Assembly: GCF_016238445.1 (NCBI RefSeq)
Contig: NZ_JABANU010000004.1
Coordinates: forward strand, 1-64,000
Origin: Staphylococcus canis
GTDB taxonomy: Bacteria; Bacillota; Bacilli; Staphylococcales; Staphylococcaceae
Length of the DNA: 64,000 bases
Direction of reading: 5' to 3'
In this document: piece after piece, positions 54,080 to 63,829 of the stretch
Position numbering within the stretch: position 1 is the stretch's first letter
Layout: the number at the start of each line of letters is the position of its first letter
Position numbers and translations under genes: made by a program
The notes under the pieces: model-generated
Seen by the model: only the letters and a program-made list of their open reading frames with translations
Database searches by the model: none
Told to the model about the DNA's origin: nothing

Positions 54080-56917
54080 ATGAAAAATGCTATCAAGCTG
54101 TTTATGATGGATATTAAAAAGATAGCAAAGACACCCGGCGCCATCATCTTAATTGCAGGACTCGCAATTTTACCTTCATTTTATGCGTGGTTTAACTTAG
54201 AAGCAACATGGGATCCGTATTCCAATACAAACCATATTAAAATTGCGGTAGTCAATGAAGATGAAGGAGACATCGTCAAAAACAAGAAAATTAATGTAGG
54301 AAATAAAATTGAAGACACTCTACGGAAAGATGATCACTTTAATTGGCAATTTGTCAGTCGCGAAAAAGCAGATCACGATTTACGAATGGGTAAGTATTAT
54401 GCTGCCATATACATTCCGAAACCATTTACACATGAAATTACAGGAACATTGCGTAAAGAACCACAACAAGCGAAAGTTACATACAAAGTCAATCAAAAGC
54501 TTAATGCGATTGCACCTAAAATGACTGATGCCGGTACAAGCGAAATTGTTAAAAAAGCGAATGATAATTTTAACGAAACCGTGACAAAAGTTTTATTAGA
54601 GCAAGCAGATCAGCTAGGGATTAAACTAGAAGATCGAATCCCAGCTTATGAAAAAATACGAGATGGTATTTTTACTGCGGAAAATGCATTACCTAAAATT
54701 GAACGCTTCCGTCAAGCTATTATTTATTTAGATGATCACCAAGACGCACTTGATCAATATGCTAATGAATTTAGAAATCTTGAAAATTATAAAGGCGATG
54801 CAGTGCGTGCAACAGAAAGACTCAATCAACTGAATGCAAGTATTCCAGCGATTAATGAACGTGCACAATTGATTGTGGATTTAAATCGCTTTATGCCTAA
54901 TATTGAACGCGCATTACAAGTTGCAAGTGGTGTTCAAAATCGTTTTCCAGCGATTAATAATGGAGTGGATCTCGCAATTGCTGGAACAGAAAAAGGTTTG
55001 AATGATTTGAATGCTGCGAATGAACGATTACCTTTAATCGAAGCAAGAGTGAACGCTTATGGTGAAGTGATAGACCGTGCTCAAACAGCGAATAATGACT
55101 TTGCGAATGATGTGCAAAATAACGGCATTGCGACAACGCCACAAAGTCACGACGGTACGGGTTACCAAACTACACAACTGAGCACTTCTGATAATGCACC
55201 ACTTGCGCCTCTTCCAGAAGGTCATGTGATTTCTGAGGAAGAGGCATCGTCACTTACTTCTGCCTATTATGATGCGATGAGTGGCGTAAATCAAACGGCA
55301 AAAACGCAAATGGATGCGACTCAACAAGATTTAAAAGCAGCTGAAACATTAAGTTACGGTATCATCAGTTCAAATCACCCAGAGCAGTTTAAGCAACCTT
55401 TAACACATCTGATCGCACGAATGAATAGCGCGAATAAATTTGTACGTGATTATCGAGACTTTCTATCAAAAATCGAACAGACAGAAGGCGTTGATTTAAC
55501 GACTGAACAGCAGAAATTAAAAAATACACAAGAAGACCTCCTTCAAATTACGAAGAAACTAAATGCATTAAACGATGCACTAGTGGCGGGGAACTCTGGT
55601 AAGCAAGAAGCAGCTAACGTTGTGAATGGCTTAAGCGATATTAAACAACGACTAGATACTGCGAAATCAACCATTATCTCTGATATTGCTGATACTTTAC
55701 TTCAAATTTCAAACGGTGTCGGTACAGCGTTGAATCGTGGTGAGACAACGATAGATAATGTCCAAACGCGCTTACAAAATGTTCAAAACATTATTCGAAC
55801 AGGACAAAGTATCTTAACAGAAGGACATGAGCGTCTTACAAGACTCAGTGAGGTGTTACCACAAGTCGAAGCAACGTATGTAGATGCTATGGCGATTGCA
55901 CAATCCTATTTTCCAAAATTTAAGGAAAACGTGGCACAAGCATCTAACTTTGTTCAAAATGACTTACCACAACTTGAAGCTCGATTGAATGGTGCAACGA
56001 ATACAGTCAATGAGACGTTACCTGAGCTTTTCGCGCGATATGATCGATTACGTCAAATTCTAGATGCTAATCAACCTCAAGCTAAAGCAGCTTTAAGTAA
56101 CTTAGCTGATTTTGCGCGTAATGAAATGCCAAATGTTGAAAAAGATCTTGAAAAAGCGAATGATATTTTTACAGAACTTGATAAAAATAATACGTTACAA
56201 GAGATGATAGATTTCTTAAGAAACGACCTTAAGAAACAAGCTGGTGTCATTGCGAATCCAATAGATATCCAACAAGAGAATGTTTTCCCTGTAAAAGATT
56301 ATGGTTCTGCAAGTACACCATTCTATACGGCACTTGCAATTTGGGTTGGTGCGTTACTACTCGTGAGCTTATTGTCGGTAGATAATAAACACGAAGCATT
56401 AAAGCCATACTTATCTGTACGTGAAACATATCTTGGCAAAATGGGGCTTTTTGTGACAATGAATGTGATTCAAGCATTGATTGTATCTATTGGAGATATA
56501 GTTTTATTAAAAGCTTCTATTGAATCTGTCGCTTTATTTATCGCGATTTGTGTGTATTCTGCAATCATCTTTATGACGATTGTCTACACATTAGTATCAT
56601 TACTCGGAAACCCTGGTAAAGCGTTAGCGATTATTATTCTTGTCTTACAAATTGCTGGTGGGGGTGGAACTTTCCCAATCGAAGTAACCCCAGCGTTTTT
56701 CCAAGCGATTCACCCATACTTACCGTTCTCTTATAGTATTGATGCACTGCGCGAGGCAGTAGGGGGACCGATACCTGAAATATTAACGTATAAAGTCTTA
56801 ACTCTTGGCTTATTTGGAGTAGGGTTCTTCCTGCTTGGTATTATTGGTAAGCCTTATATTAGCCCATTAGCACAAACACTTGCCGATAAAGCAGAAAAGA
56901 GCGACGTTTTAGAATAA
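54080..56917 (+). CDS. YhgE/Pip-domain membrane protein
   Basis: 945 residues. One N-terminal helix (about 20-40) with PSFYAWFNLEATWDPY, the YhgE/Pip N-terminal signature; a large extracytoplasmic middle (about 45-735) predicted to be helical and coiled-coil; then about six C-terminal helices (750-930) of the ABC-2/Pip type containing GGGGTFPIEVTPAFFQ and LPFSYSIDALREA. Such proteins act at the envelope, as phage receptors or with secretion systems in relatives. GATGAGGTG precedes the ATG. Function here unknown. Confidence 0.85.
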   Translation: MKNAIKLFMMDIKKIAKTPGAIILIAGLAILPSFYAWFNLEATWDPYSNTNHIKIAVVNEDEGDIVKNKKINVGNKIEDTLRKDDHFNWQFVSREKADHDLRMGKYYAAIYIPKPFTHEITGTLRKEPQQAKVTYKVNQKLNAIAPKMTDAGTSEIVKKANDNFNETVTKVLLEQADQLGIKLEDRIPAYEKIRDGIFTAENALPKIERFRQAIIYLDDHQDALDQYANEFRNLENYKGDAVRATERLNQLNASIPAINERAQLIVDLNRFMPNIERALQVASGVQNRFPAINNGVDLAIAGTEKGLNDLNAANERLPLIEARVNAYGEVIDRAQTANNDFANDVQNNGIATTPQSHDGTGYQTTQLSTSDNAPLAPLPEGHVISEEEASSLTSAYYDAMSGVNQTAKTQMDATQQDLKAAETLSYGIISSNHPEQFKQPLTHLIARMNSANKFVRDYRDFLSKIEQTEGVDLTTEQQKLKNTQEDLLQITKKLNALNDALVAGNSGKQEAANVVNGLSDIKQRLDTAKSTIISDIADTLLQISNGVGTALNRGETTIDNVQTRLQNVQNIIRTGQSILTEGHERLTRLSEVLPQVEATYVDAMAIAQSYFPKFKENVAQASNFVQNDLPQLEARLNGATNTVNETLPELFARYDRLRQILDANQPQAKAALSNLADFARNEMPNVEKDLEKANDIFTELDKNNTLQEMIDFLRNDLKKQAGVIANPIDIQQENVFPVKDYGSASTPFYTALAIWVGALLLVSLLSVDNKHEALKPYLSVRETYLGKMGLFVTMNVIQALIVSIGDIVLLKASIESVALFIAICVYSAIIFMTIVYTLVSLLGNPGKALAIIILVLQIAGGGGTFPIEVTPAFFQAIHPYLPFSYSIDALREAVGGPIPEILTYKVLTLGLFGVGFFLLGIIGKPYISPLAQTLADKAEKSDVLE

Positions 56918-56948
56918 AACATTAACAAAAATTAATGAATCGATGTAT

Positions 56949-56996
56949 AGACTCAGATCGTATATTTGGAAAAAATTTTTCAAATTGCTATCTGAG
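56949..56996 (+). terminator. Terminator of the YhgE/Pip gene
   Basis: GACTCAGAT near 56950 pairs with ATCTGAGTC near 56990, followed by TTTCTC; an inner AAAAATTTTT stem extends it. Confidence 0.75.
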
Positions 56997-57138
56997 TCTT
57001 TCTCATTAAAGGAAATGGTGAAGCTTTATTTGTTTAGAATATTTTGAAATATCATATAAAAAATCAAATCATTTAAAGATCATCTTCAATAGTATATAAT
57101 ACATATCAAGATACTAGGGTATAAAGAGGCGAATATAA

Positions 57139-57771
57139 ATGGAATTCTTGAATGTCTTTAAAAAATGGGCAGATGTCTATGATGAAACAGTTTTTAATGC
57201 GCATGATGACAATGAGTATAAAGATGTTTTTAAAGGATATAACGAAATGTTAGATAAAGTGGCAACGTTATCTTCAGGACGTATCCTTGAAATTGGAGCT
57301 GGAACTGGTAATTTAACTGAGCGTTTACTCGCACAACATGAAGCGGTGAAAGCGATTGATCCATCTGAAGAAATGCGTAATATTGCAAATCAAAAGTTAC
57401 CCCAACCTATACAAGAGGGTCACTTTTTAGATGTGCCTTTATCACATCAAGTAGATACGATTGTATCGACATTTGCATTTCATCACTTAAAGGATGAACA
57501 AAAACAAGAAGCTCTTGTTTATTTAAAGCAATTTTTAGCACCACATGGAAAAGTAATTATGATTGACACTGTATTTGATTCGTTAGACAGTAAGGAACAG
57601 TATATCAAACGGTATTTAGAACGTGGCTATTTGAATCTTGTAGAGGATTTGAATACGGAATACTATACAACTGTAACGCAAATGGAAAAAATCGTAGAGT
57701 CTTTAAATGGTCACGTCGAGTGGGAGCGTCAAAATGATTTTGCGCAATTAATGATTATGACATTTGATTAA
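57139..57771 (+). CDS. Class I SAM-dependent methyltransferase
   Basis: 210 residues. SAM-binding motif I ILEIGAGTGNLTERLL near 50, the acidic residue of motif II in KAIDPSEE near 75, and TFAFHHL near 115. YrrT-like. Substrate not predictable. AGAGG site before the ATG, single gene, convergent with the next. Confidence 0.8.
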   Translation: MEFLNVFKKWADVYDETVFNAHDDNEYKDVFKGYNEMLDKVATLSSGRILEIGAGTGNLTERLLAQHEAVKAIDPSEEMRNIANQKLPQPIQEGHFLDVPLSHQVDTIVSTFAFHHLKDEQKQEALVYLKQFLAPHGKVIMIDTVFDSLDSKEQYIKRYLERGYLNLVEDLNTEYYTTVTQMEKIVESLNGHVEWERQNDFAQLMIMTFD

Positions 57772-57793
57772 CGTATATATTGAGAATGAAATA

Positions 57794-57832
57794 GGGATAC
57801 TTGATCGTATAGGATATCAAGTATCCCTTTTG
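57794..57832. terminator. Terminator between convergent genes
   Basis: GGGATACTTGAT pairs with ATCAAGTATCCC, followed by TTTT. Confidence 0.85.
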
Positions 57833-57833
57833 G

Positions 57834-58298
57834 TTACGACGGTTTATTTTGTGATTGACTTGGTTGTGAACTAGGTGCTTCTGTTGTAGTTGGCGTACCT
57901 GTTTCTTTTGTTGGAGGCTCAGTAGTTTGTTGCGGTACACGAGATTGTTCTGTTGATGGTGTTTGTGTTGTTATTTCTGGACTTGGTGCTTGTGTGTTTG
58001 GTTGTGAACTTGGTGTTTGTGGGACAGGTGTCTGAGTCTGCCCATGTTGTGATGGGTATTGTTGCGTTGGTGTTTGTTCGGTATTTTGAGTTGGAATAAC
58101 CTCTTGTGTTGACGGTGTGTTATCTGTCGGTGCTTCAGATGACACGGTTGCTTCAGTTGTTTTTTCAGTTGTCTTTTTTTCTTTTGTATCGACACTTTTA
58201 AAAGGAATAGTGTCATGATTGATGGCTATAGCTGTAAAGAATACAAGCCCAATAACAAGGATGCCGATAACAATAGATATAAGTACTTTTTTCATCAT
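57834..58298 (-). CDS. Membrane-anchored Pro/Thr/Gln-rich protein
   Basis: 154 residues. One N-terminal membrane helix (about 4-26), then a low-complexity tail rich in Thr, Pro, Gln and Ser (many TQTP, TPSS and PTQ units), probably extended across the wall. There is no lipobox or LPXTG motif. No family recognised; possibly a wall-spanning stalk. GGGG-rich site before the ATG. The frame is confident because of the signal helix and the long biased tail. Confidence 0.7.
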   Translation of the reverse strand: MMKKVLISIVIGILVIGLVFFTAIAINHDTIPFKSVDTKEKKTTEKTTEATVSSEAPTDNTPSTQEVIPTQNTEQTPTQQYPSQHGQTQTPVPQTPSSQPNTQAPSPEITTQTPSTEQSRVPQQTTEPPTKETGTPTTTEAPSSQPSQSQNKPS

Positions 58299-58476
58299 TT
58301 TATCCCCTTTGACAGGTTATTTGTATTCAGTATAGCGAGTTAAAAGACAAATTGAAAGTTAAAATAAGGGAGACGTTAAGAGAGGTAAAACAAGAAATAG
58401 TGAGAGGGAAATCGATAACATTAGTCATCGATCCCCAAAATTGAGGTGATTTATACGTTTATTGAGTGAAGGCTAG

Positions 58477-58704
58477 TTACTTTACTGCACCAAATTGCAA
58501 ATAAATTGCAATCGCTCGTTTGATGTCAGTTTTCTTATAAGCGCCATTCTGATTATCGAGTTGAAAATACGCTAATATTTCATCGGACGTATGAACATCT
58601 TTAGGAAACTTAGCATCCGAATTCATATAACGAGCCAAATCACCTAATAGAGTATCATCACCAATGTATAATTGCATATATTCATAAAAGCTCAAAAACG
58701 TCAC
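58477..58704 (-). CDS. YozE/SAM-like fold small protein
   Basis: 75 residues. SFYEYMQLYIGDDTLLGDLARYM near the start (quoted in part), then FPKDV and ILAYFQL, resemble the YozE_SAM_like family (UPF0346 relatives), all-helical proteins of unknown role. GAGGTGACG lies before the ATG. Stands alone between gaps of about 160-180 bp in which no other feature was recognised. Confidence 0.7.
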   Translation of the reverse strand: MTFLSFYEYMQLYIGDDTLLGDLARYMNSDAKFPKDVHTSDEILAYFQLDNQNGAYKKTDIKRAIAIYLQFGAVK

Positions 58705-58862
58705 CTCTTTACTGAGCTAACCAATATTATAGCATATGCATGGAACATTGGGAGATAAAGATATAAAAAAATTAAATGGATGTTTAAAAAGTGCCCCTCT
58801 ATTGTTTTAAAAAAATATGATATATTAAGTTTATGAATTTTGGAATAAGTGAGGGATTTTTG

Positions 58863-59594
58863 TTGATACAGGCAGAAGCTATTTTAGATAAAATGAAGCA
58901 TCAAAAAATCAATTATGATAAAGTATTACGTAAAATGATAAGAAATTGGGAGAATGAGGGGGTACGTCCATCCATTTTATTACATAGTTGTTGCGCACCG
59001 TGTAGTACATATACGCTCGAATTTTTAAGTGAGCATGCAGATATTGCAATTTATTTCGCTAATCCTAATATTCATCCTAAAAATGAATATTTAAGACGTG
59101 TACGTGTCCAAGAACAATTTGTGAGTGACTTTAATGCGAGAACAGGACATCACGTTCAATATATTGAAGCGCCATATCAACCACATGAATTTATGAAAAT
59201 GGCTAAATCACGTGGGTTAACGGAAGAACCTGAAGGCGGTGCGCGATGTACAGCGTGTTTTGGTATGCGTCTTGAAATGGTAGCAGAAGCGGCTGTTGAG
59301 TTAGGATATGATTATTTTGGGAGTGCGATTACACTGTCACCGAAGAAAAATGCACAGTTAATCAATGAAATTGGATTAGATGTTCAACAATTGTATGATG
59401 TGAAGTATTTACCAAGCGACTTTAAGAAAAACAAAGGATACGAGCGTTCAATTGCGATGTGTAAAGACTACGATATCTTTCGCCAATGCTATTGCGGATG
59501 CGTATTTGCTGCTCAACAGCAAGGTATTGATTTCAAAACAATTAATCAGCAAGCCAAAGCTTTTTTAACTCAATTGGATAGTCATTCAGTTTAG
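58863..59594 (+). CDS. queH: Epoxyqueuosine reductase QueH
   Basis: 243 residues. It reduces epoxyqueuosine to queuosine in tRNA. Cysteines: LLHSCCAPCSTYT near 48, RCTACFGMRLE near 132 and the C-terminal CYCGCVFA near 218, which hold an iron-sulfur cluster and a second metal. TTG 58863 is chosen because GTGAGGG lies 7 nt upstream and the protein then begins like other staphylococcal QueH; an ATG at 58833 is the alternative. Confidence 0.88.
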   Translation: MIQAEAILDKMKHQKINYDKVLRKMIRNWENEGVRPSILLHSCCAPCSTYTLEFLSEHADIAIYFANPNIHPKNEYLRRVRVQEQFVSDFNARTGHHVQYIEAPYQPHEFMKMAKSRGLTEEPEGGARCTACFGMRLEMVAEAAVELGYDYFGSAITLSPKKNAQLINEIGLDVQQLYDVKYLPSDFKKNKGYERSIAMCKDYDIFRQCYCGCVFAAQQQGIDFKTINQQAKAFLTQLDSHSV

Positions 59595-59597
59595 AAT

Positions 59598-59650
59598 TCT
59601 AGGAGCTGTGACAATGATGTGTGGCATTCATTATTGTCATGGCTCTTTTT
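59598..59650 (+). terminator. Terminator of queH
   Basis: AGGAGCTGTGACAATGA pairs with TCATTATTGTCATGGCTC and is followed by TTTTTC. Confidence 0.85.
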
Positions 59651-59855
59651 CATTTCGGTATTCAAAAAATGGAAAATACGGCAGACACGATAAATTATAG
59701 CAATAGTATTACCGATTGTCGTCAATACTTTGAAATGATACACTCGAATATAAAGACGTATCATATTTAAATAAGTGAGAAGTATTACGTAGGCAATAAT
59801 GAATAAAGTACTTTATTTTAAAAAGGATACATAAGTGTTTGAAAGGAGCATACAG

Positions 59856-60749
59856 ATGAAAAAATTATTAGCCGTATCCGCAGCGTTATTGGTTTTAACT
59901 ACGGCATGCAGTAATGAAGCAGATAACAAGAATAATCAAGAAACATCTAAAGCAAAAACGACTGAAACTAAAAAAGACCAATCTAACAGTCAAGCATCAG
60001 AAAATGCTGAAGATCATAAAGATACTGAACAAACTTCAGATAAAGAACAGGCAGAAAAGGTAAGTCAATTATCGGAAGAAAAGAAAGCGGCATTGGTATT
60101 TTCTTCTAGTGAAGCTTCTAAGTATACACTAAGTAAAAAAGAAATTCTGACAGGTATATTTGAACAAAACTACCACAATGAAAAAGAACAAAAGCAGTTA
60201 TATAAGCTGTTTCTAATTAAAGCTGATGGCTATAGGGAAGTACCAGAAAATATGAGGTTCTATACAGTATATCCTCCTAAGGGAAGTTATGCTTCAATCA
60301 TTGGAATCGGTGAAGATAAAGCCTTTGTCGGAGGTGTACAAGGTGCTACTACATATGATGAGATGTTAGAAAATGGAGAGGAGCTAGACCTAAATGCGCT
60401 CTATAACGAAAACAAACATTTCAAATCACTAGACGAGCTGTCTCAAAAGATTGAGTTTAAAAATGAGCATCCTATGCAGGATGAGGAAACACGAAAAGAG
60501 CTTGAAGGACAAGAAAGTGCAGGAACGATGGCACATGCACGCAGTCAAGTTTATCAACAAATCAATGACTTTGAAGGTAAACCTATTAATACTGAAGACT
60601 ATGTATGGGATAATGTTAAATGGAATAACGGATTAGATAGTTGGACAGTCAATTATAGAGACAAAGATTTGGAGATAGTGGGGACATACAAAAAAGAAGC
60701 TGAGCAAGGAATTGTTAAATTGGATTCAAATGGCAATCGAATTAAATAA
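59856..60749 (+). CDS. Lipoprotein of unknown function
   Basis: 297 residues. Signal sequence with lipobox LTTAC (Cys about 19), then a Lys/Glu/Thr/Gln-rich linker to about 75, then a folded domain. The C-terminal part (about 225-297; VWDNVKWNNGLDSWTVNYRD, LEIVGTYK) resembles repeat-like domains in staphylococcal lipoproteins such as DUF4767, but I am not certain. ATG 59856 follows AAAGGAG; a frame from 59835 adds seven residues before a normal signal peptide. Confidence 0.75.
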   Translation: MKKLLAVSAALLVLTTACSNEADNKNNQETSKAKTTETKKDQSNSQASENAEDHKDTEQTSDKEQAEKVSQLSEEKKAALVFSSSEASKYTLSKKEILTGIFEQNYHNEKEQKQLYKLFLIKADGYREVPENMRFYTVYPPKGSYASIIGIGEDKAFVGGVQGATTYDEMLENGEELDLNALYNENKHFKSLDELSQKIEFKNEHPMQDEETRKELEGQESAGTMAHARSQVYQQINDFEGKPINTEDYVWDNVKWNNGLDSWTVNYRDKDLEIVGTYKKEAEQGIVKLDSNGNRIK

Positions 60750-60768
60750 TAGTTTTACTTTTGATATA

Positions 60769-60818
60769 AGAAGGCCGAGAAAAGTTTAACCTGAATACTT
60801 TTCACGGTCTTTTTTGTA
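60769..60818 (+). terminator. Terminator of the lipoprotein gene
   Basis: GGCCGAGAAAAGT pairs with ACTTTTCACGGTC and is followed by TTTTTT. Confidence 0.85.
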
Positions 60819-60838
60819 TTAAAGCTATAAAAAAAGAC

Positions 60839-61299
60839 AAGTGACCCTATCCGAAGTGGTTCTTTAAAATTCAAAACGCTCTCTCAATGACCTTTTGCGA
60901 TATGTGGTGGGAGGCGATGAACGGCATTTCGAGAGCTGAATTCTCAACAGAACTTCGCAATTCTTCAAAATTGTAAACAATTTCTTGAATTGCTATGGTT
61001 CTGCTCGCATTCAAAACGCTCTCTCAATGACCTTTTGCGATATGTGGTGGGAGGCGATGAACGGTGTTTCAAAAGCAGAATTATCGGTAGAACTCCACAT
61101 CTTGATAAAATCAAACTACGATTTTACAAGCTGTTACGTTCTACTCTAATTCTAACCGCTTTTTCAACAACCTTGATGATAGACGGTGTTTCGGAAGCAG
61201 CGTTCTCGGCAGAACTTACGCCCCGCTTTAAACTAAAACCCAGTTTTAAGCGTTGCTGTCGTTCTACTCTAATTCTAATCGCTTCCTCAACAACCTTTT
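60839..61299. repeat. Structured intergenic repeat array 3
   Basis: Three to four modules with the same boxes as the arrays at 8427 and 46688. It opens with a partial module (CCGAAGTGGTTCTTTAAAAT) and holds a hairpin type not seen elsewhere here, GCAATTC...AAAATTG/CAATTT...GAATTGC at about 60957-60993. The module at 61058-61187 is almost identical to 8446-8575. The array ends CAACAACC followed by Ts. Open frames through it are by-products of the repeats. Confidence 0.85.
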
Positions 61300-61365
61300 T
61301 TTATAATTTCGTGTTAAAATATTTTAGTATTCTAATATTGATATAGATAGAAGGAAGGCGTTTGT

Positions 61366-62853
61366 ATGAAGAGTTGGAAGTTTGGTTTGGTGGTTTTGAC
61401 GGCGAGTTCTGCACTGTTAGCGAGTTGTGGGACGCAGTCGTCTCAAGATAATGTGTTGGATGTGGAGTTACCTTTAAAAACGACATCGATTGCACCTTAT
61501 GAGACTGATGTTCCGGTTCAAGCTGGCGCGATGGAGTCGTTGTTTAAAGTAAATTCTAATGGCAAGGTGGAACCGCTACTTGCTGAAAGTTATAAGCAAG
61601 TGTCTCCTCAAAAGTTGGAGATGACGATTCGTGATAATGTGTCTTTCCAAAATGGTGACAAGTTAACAGGTGAAAAGGTGAAACAAAGCTTGGATTATGC
61701 GTTAAAACATGGTGATTTGGTAAAGGCAACGTTACCGATTCAATCGATTTCTGCGGATGGTCAAAAAGTAACGATTGAGACATCTGAACCTTATCCAGAG
61801 TTAGCATCTGAACTTGCGAGTCCTTTTGCGGCGATTTTTGATACGAGCGCTAAAGGTGATGTGGATGTTCAACCTGTAGGAACAGGTCCTTATCAAATTA
61901 AAGATTATCAACGTTCACAAAAGATTGAACTCAGTCGTTTTGATGACTATTGGCAAGGCAAACCTCAGCTTGAAGGGGTTAATATTACTTATCAAGAAGA
62001 TGGGAACACACGTGTTAGTCATCTTCAATCAGGTAAAGCTGATTTAATTACGAATGTGCCTGTAACGAGTGTCGATGCGTTGGAAAAAGACGATAAAACG
62101 AAAATTTCAAGTGTTCCTGGATATCGTACACAAATGCTGATTTACAACCATGACAGTAAAAAGATGACTAAAGATGTACGAGAAGCACTAGACTTAATTA
62201 TTGATCGTGAAAGTATCGCAAAAGAGATTTCTAAAGGTTACGCGAAACCTGCGACAGGTCCGTTTAATGACACACTGGATTTTGTAGAAGAAAAGCCAGT
62301 TCAAAAACAAGATATTGCGCAAGCGAAACAATTAATCGAGGCAGCAGGGTATTCGAAAGACAAACCGCTTAAGATTCAATTAGTGACATATGAAGGACGT
62401 CCTGAACTACCAAAAATCGCTCAAGTCCTTCAGTCTGATGCGCAAAAAGCGAATATAGATATTGAAATTCGTAATGTTGATGATATCGAAGGTTACTTAG
62501 CAGACCGTTCTCAGTGGGATGCGACAATGTATAGTTTCGGTACGATTCCACGCGGTGATGCAGGTTACTTCTTTAACCAAGCGTATCATCCAGATGGTGC
62601 GATTAATAAAGGTGATTATCATAATCAAAATGTAACAGCAATGATCAATCGTTTAAATCAAACGGTTGATAAAAAAGAACGTGAACAATTATCAAATGAA
62701 ATCGTAAACGAAGTTCAAAAAGATGTTCCTGAAAGTTACATTACGTACAATGATACGATTGATGGATTAAATCGCAATGTTTCGAACTTTAAAGCGACAC
62801 CGGAAGGCATTTATTTAATCGATTATAAAGTCGGGTTAAAAGATGCGGATTAA
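61366..62853 (+). CDS. ABC transporter substrate-binding lipoprotein (nickel/peptide family)
   Basis: 495 residues. Lipobox LLASC (Cys about 21), then a family 5 extracellular solute-binding fold (AMESLFKVNSNGKVEPLLAESY near 50, quoted in part; GTGPYQIKDYQ near 170; DVREALDLIIDRESIA near 275). Such proteins bind peptides, nickel or nickel-chelates. Overlaps the permease gene by 11 bp. The combination with NikB/NikC-like permeases hints at a nickel importer, but an oligopeptide importer is equally possible. GAAGGAAGG precedes the ATG. Confidence 0.82.
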   Translation: MKSWKFGLVVLTASSALLASCGTQSSQDNVLDVELPLKTTSIAPYETDVPVQAGAMESLFKVNSNGKVEPLLAESYKQVSPQKLEMTIRDNVSFQNGDKLTGEKVKQSLDYALKHGDLVKATLPIQSISADGQKVTIETSEPYPELASELASPFAAIFDTSAKGDVDVQPVGTGPYQIKDYQRSQKIELSRFDDYWQGKPQLEGVNITYQEDGNTRVSHLQSGKADLITNVPVTSVDALEKDDKTKISSVPGYRTQMLIYNHDSKKMTKDVREALDLIIDRESIAKEISKGYAKPATGPFNDTLDFVEEKPVQKQDIAQAKQLIEAAGYSKDKPLKIQLVTYEGRPELPKIAQVLQSDAQKANIDIEIRNVDDIEGYLADRSQWDATMYSFGTIPRGDAGYFFNQAYHPDGAINKGDYHNQNVTAMINRLNQTVDKKEREQLSNEIVNEVQKDVPESYITYNDTIDGLNRNVSNFKATPEGIYLIDYKVGLKDAD

Positions 62854-63829
62854 ACGCATTGTGCTGTCGTTAATTCAAATGGTGGTCGTGTTGTGGATAC
62901 TCTCGACCATCACTTTTATTTTAATGAAACTGACACCTGGAGATCCGGTGAATGCGATTTTACATGTAGGGGAATCTAATGTATCTCAAACAACTATTAA
63001 TGAAACTCGAGCTGCATTAGGTTTGAATCAATCTATCTTTCAGCAGTACATAGAATGGCTTTCTCATATTATTCGTTTAGATTTTGGTACAAGTTATCAA
63101 ACAGGTAATCCTGTGACAGAAGAAATAGTATTTTACGCACCGCCCACGTTAATCATTGCAGGCTTAACAATAGTTGTAGTGATGTGTGTGGCGTTACCGT
63201 TAGGCGTTTTAGCTGCATTTCACTATCAAAAACCTTTAGATCGTGTGATTCGTATTGTGACGTCAATGACTGTAAGTATTCCGTCATTTTTCTTAGGGAT
63301 TATTTTGATTTATGTGTTTGCGACGCGTCTTAATATACTGCCTGCATCGGGGCTAGGCACACCATTTCATTTTGTATTACCTGTAATTGCGATGAGTGTG
63401 GGCATGAGTGCGTATTATGTCAGACTGATGCGGTCGACTGTGATTGATTTGTATCAGAGCCGGGAAGTTGAAGCGTCTCGACTGCGTGGGATGTCAGAGC
63501 GTTATATTTTCTTTTACGATGTCTTAAAGCCGTCACTGGTGCCGATTGTTACAATTTTAGGGTTATCGATAGGCAGTTTGATTGGTGGGACAGTCGTTAT
63601 AGAAAACTTATTCGGCATCCCAGGTATTGGGCAATTTTTAGTGGATAGTATTCGTGCACGTGATTATCCTGTTATACAAGGTGTAGTATTGATGATTGGA
63701 TTATTTGTGATGATCGCAAATTTCGTGAGTGATGTGATTGTATTGTGGCTCGACCCGATACAGCGTTACCATAAAGCGCGACATATTAAACGACATCAAC
63801 ATACTGTGGATCGCGAGGTGACATTATGA
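62843..63829 (+). CDS. ABC transporter permease, NikB/DppB/OppB type
   Basis: 328 residues, six membrane helices. N-terminal FILMKLTPGDPVNAIL near 27 and the ATPase-contact loop EVEASRLRGMSERYIFFYDVLK near 208 (quoted in part) are typical of the first permease of family 5 importers; C-terminal ENLFGIPGIGQFLVDSI near 255. Start overlaps the binding-protein gene, stop overlaps the next gene as ATGA. Confidence 0.9.
   Translation: MRIKRIVLSLIQMVVVLWILSTITFILMKLTPGDPVNAILHVGESNVSQTTINETRAALGLNQSIFQQYIEWLSHIIRLDFGTSYQTGNPVTEEIVFYAPPTLIIAGLTIVVVMCVALPLGVLAAFHYQKPLDRVIRIVTSMTVSIPSFFLGIILIYVFATRLNILPASGLGTPFHFVLPVIAMSVGMSAYYVRLMRSTVIDLYQSREVEASRLRGMSERYIFFYDVLKPSLVPIVTILGLSIGSLIGGTVVIENLFGIPGIGQFLVDSIRARDYPVIQGVVLMIGLFVMIANFVSDVIVLWLDPIQRYHKARHIKRHQHTVDREVTL

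Noticed and set aside
60990-61346. 118-codon frame in front of the nickel/peptide importer
   Set aside because: It runs through repeat array 3 and overlaps the importer's leader; composition follows the repeats.
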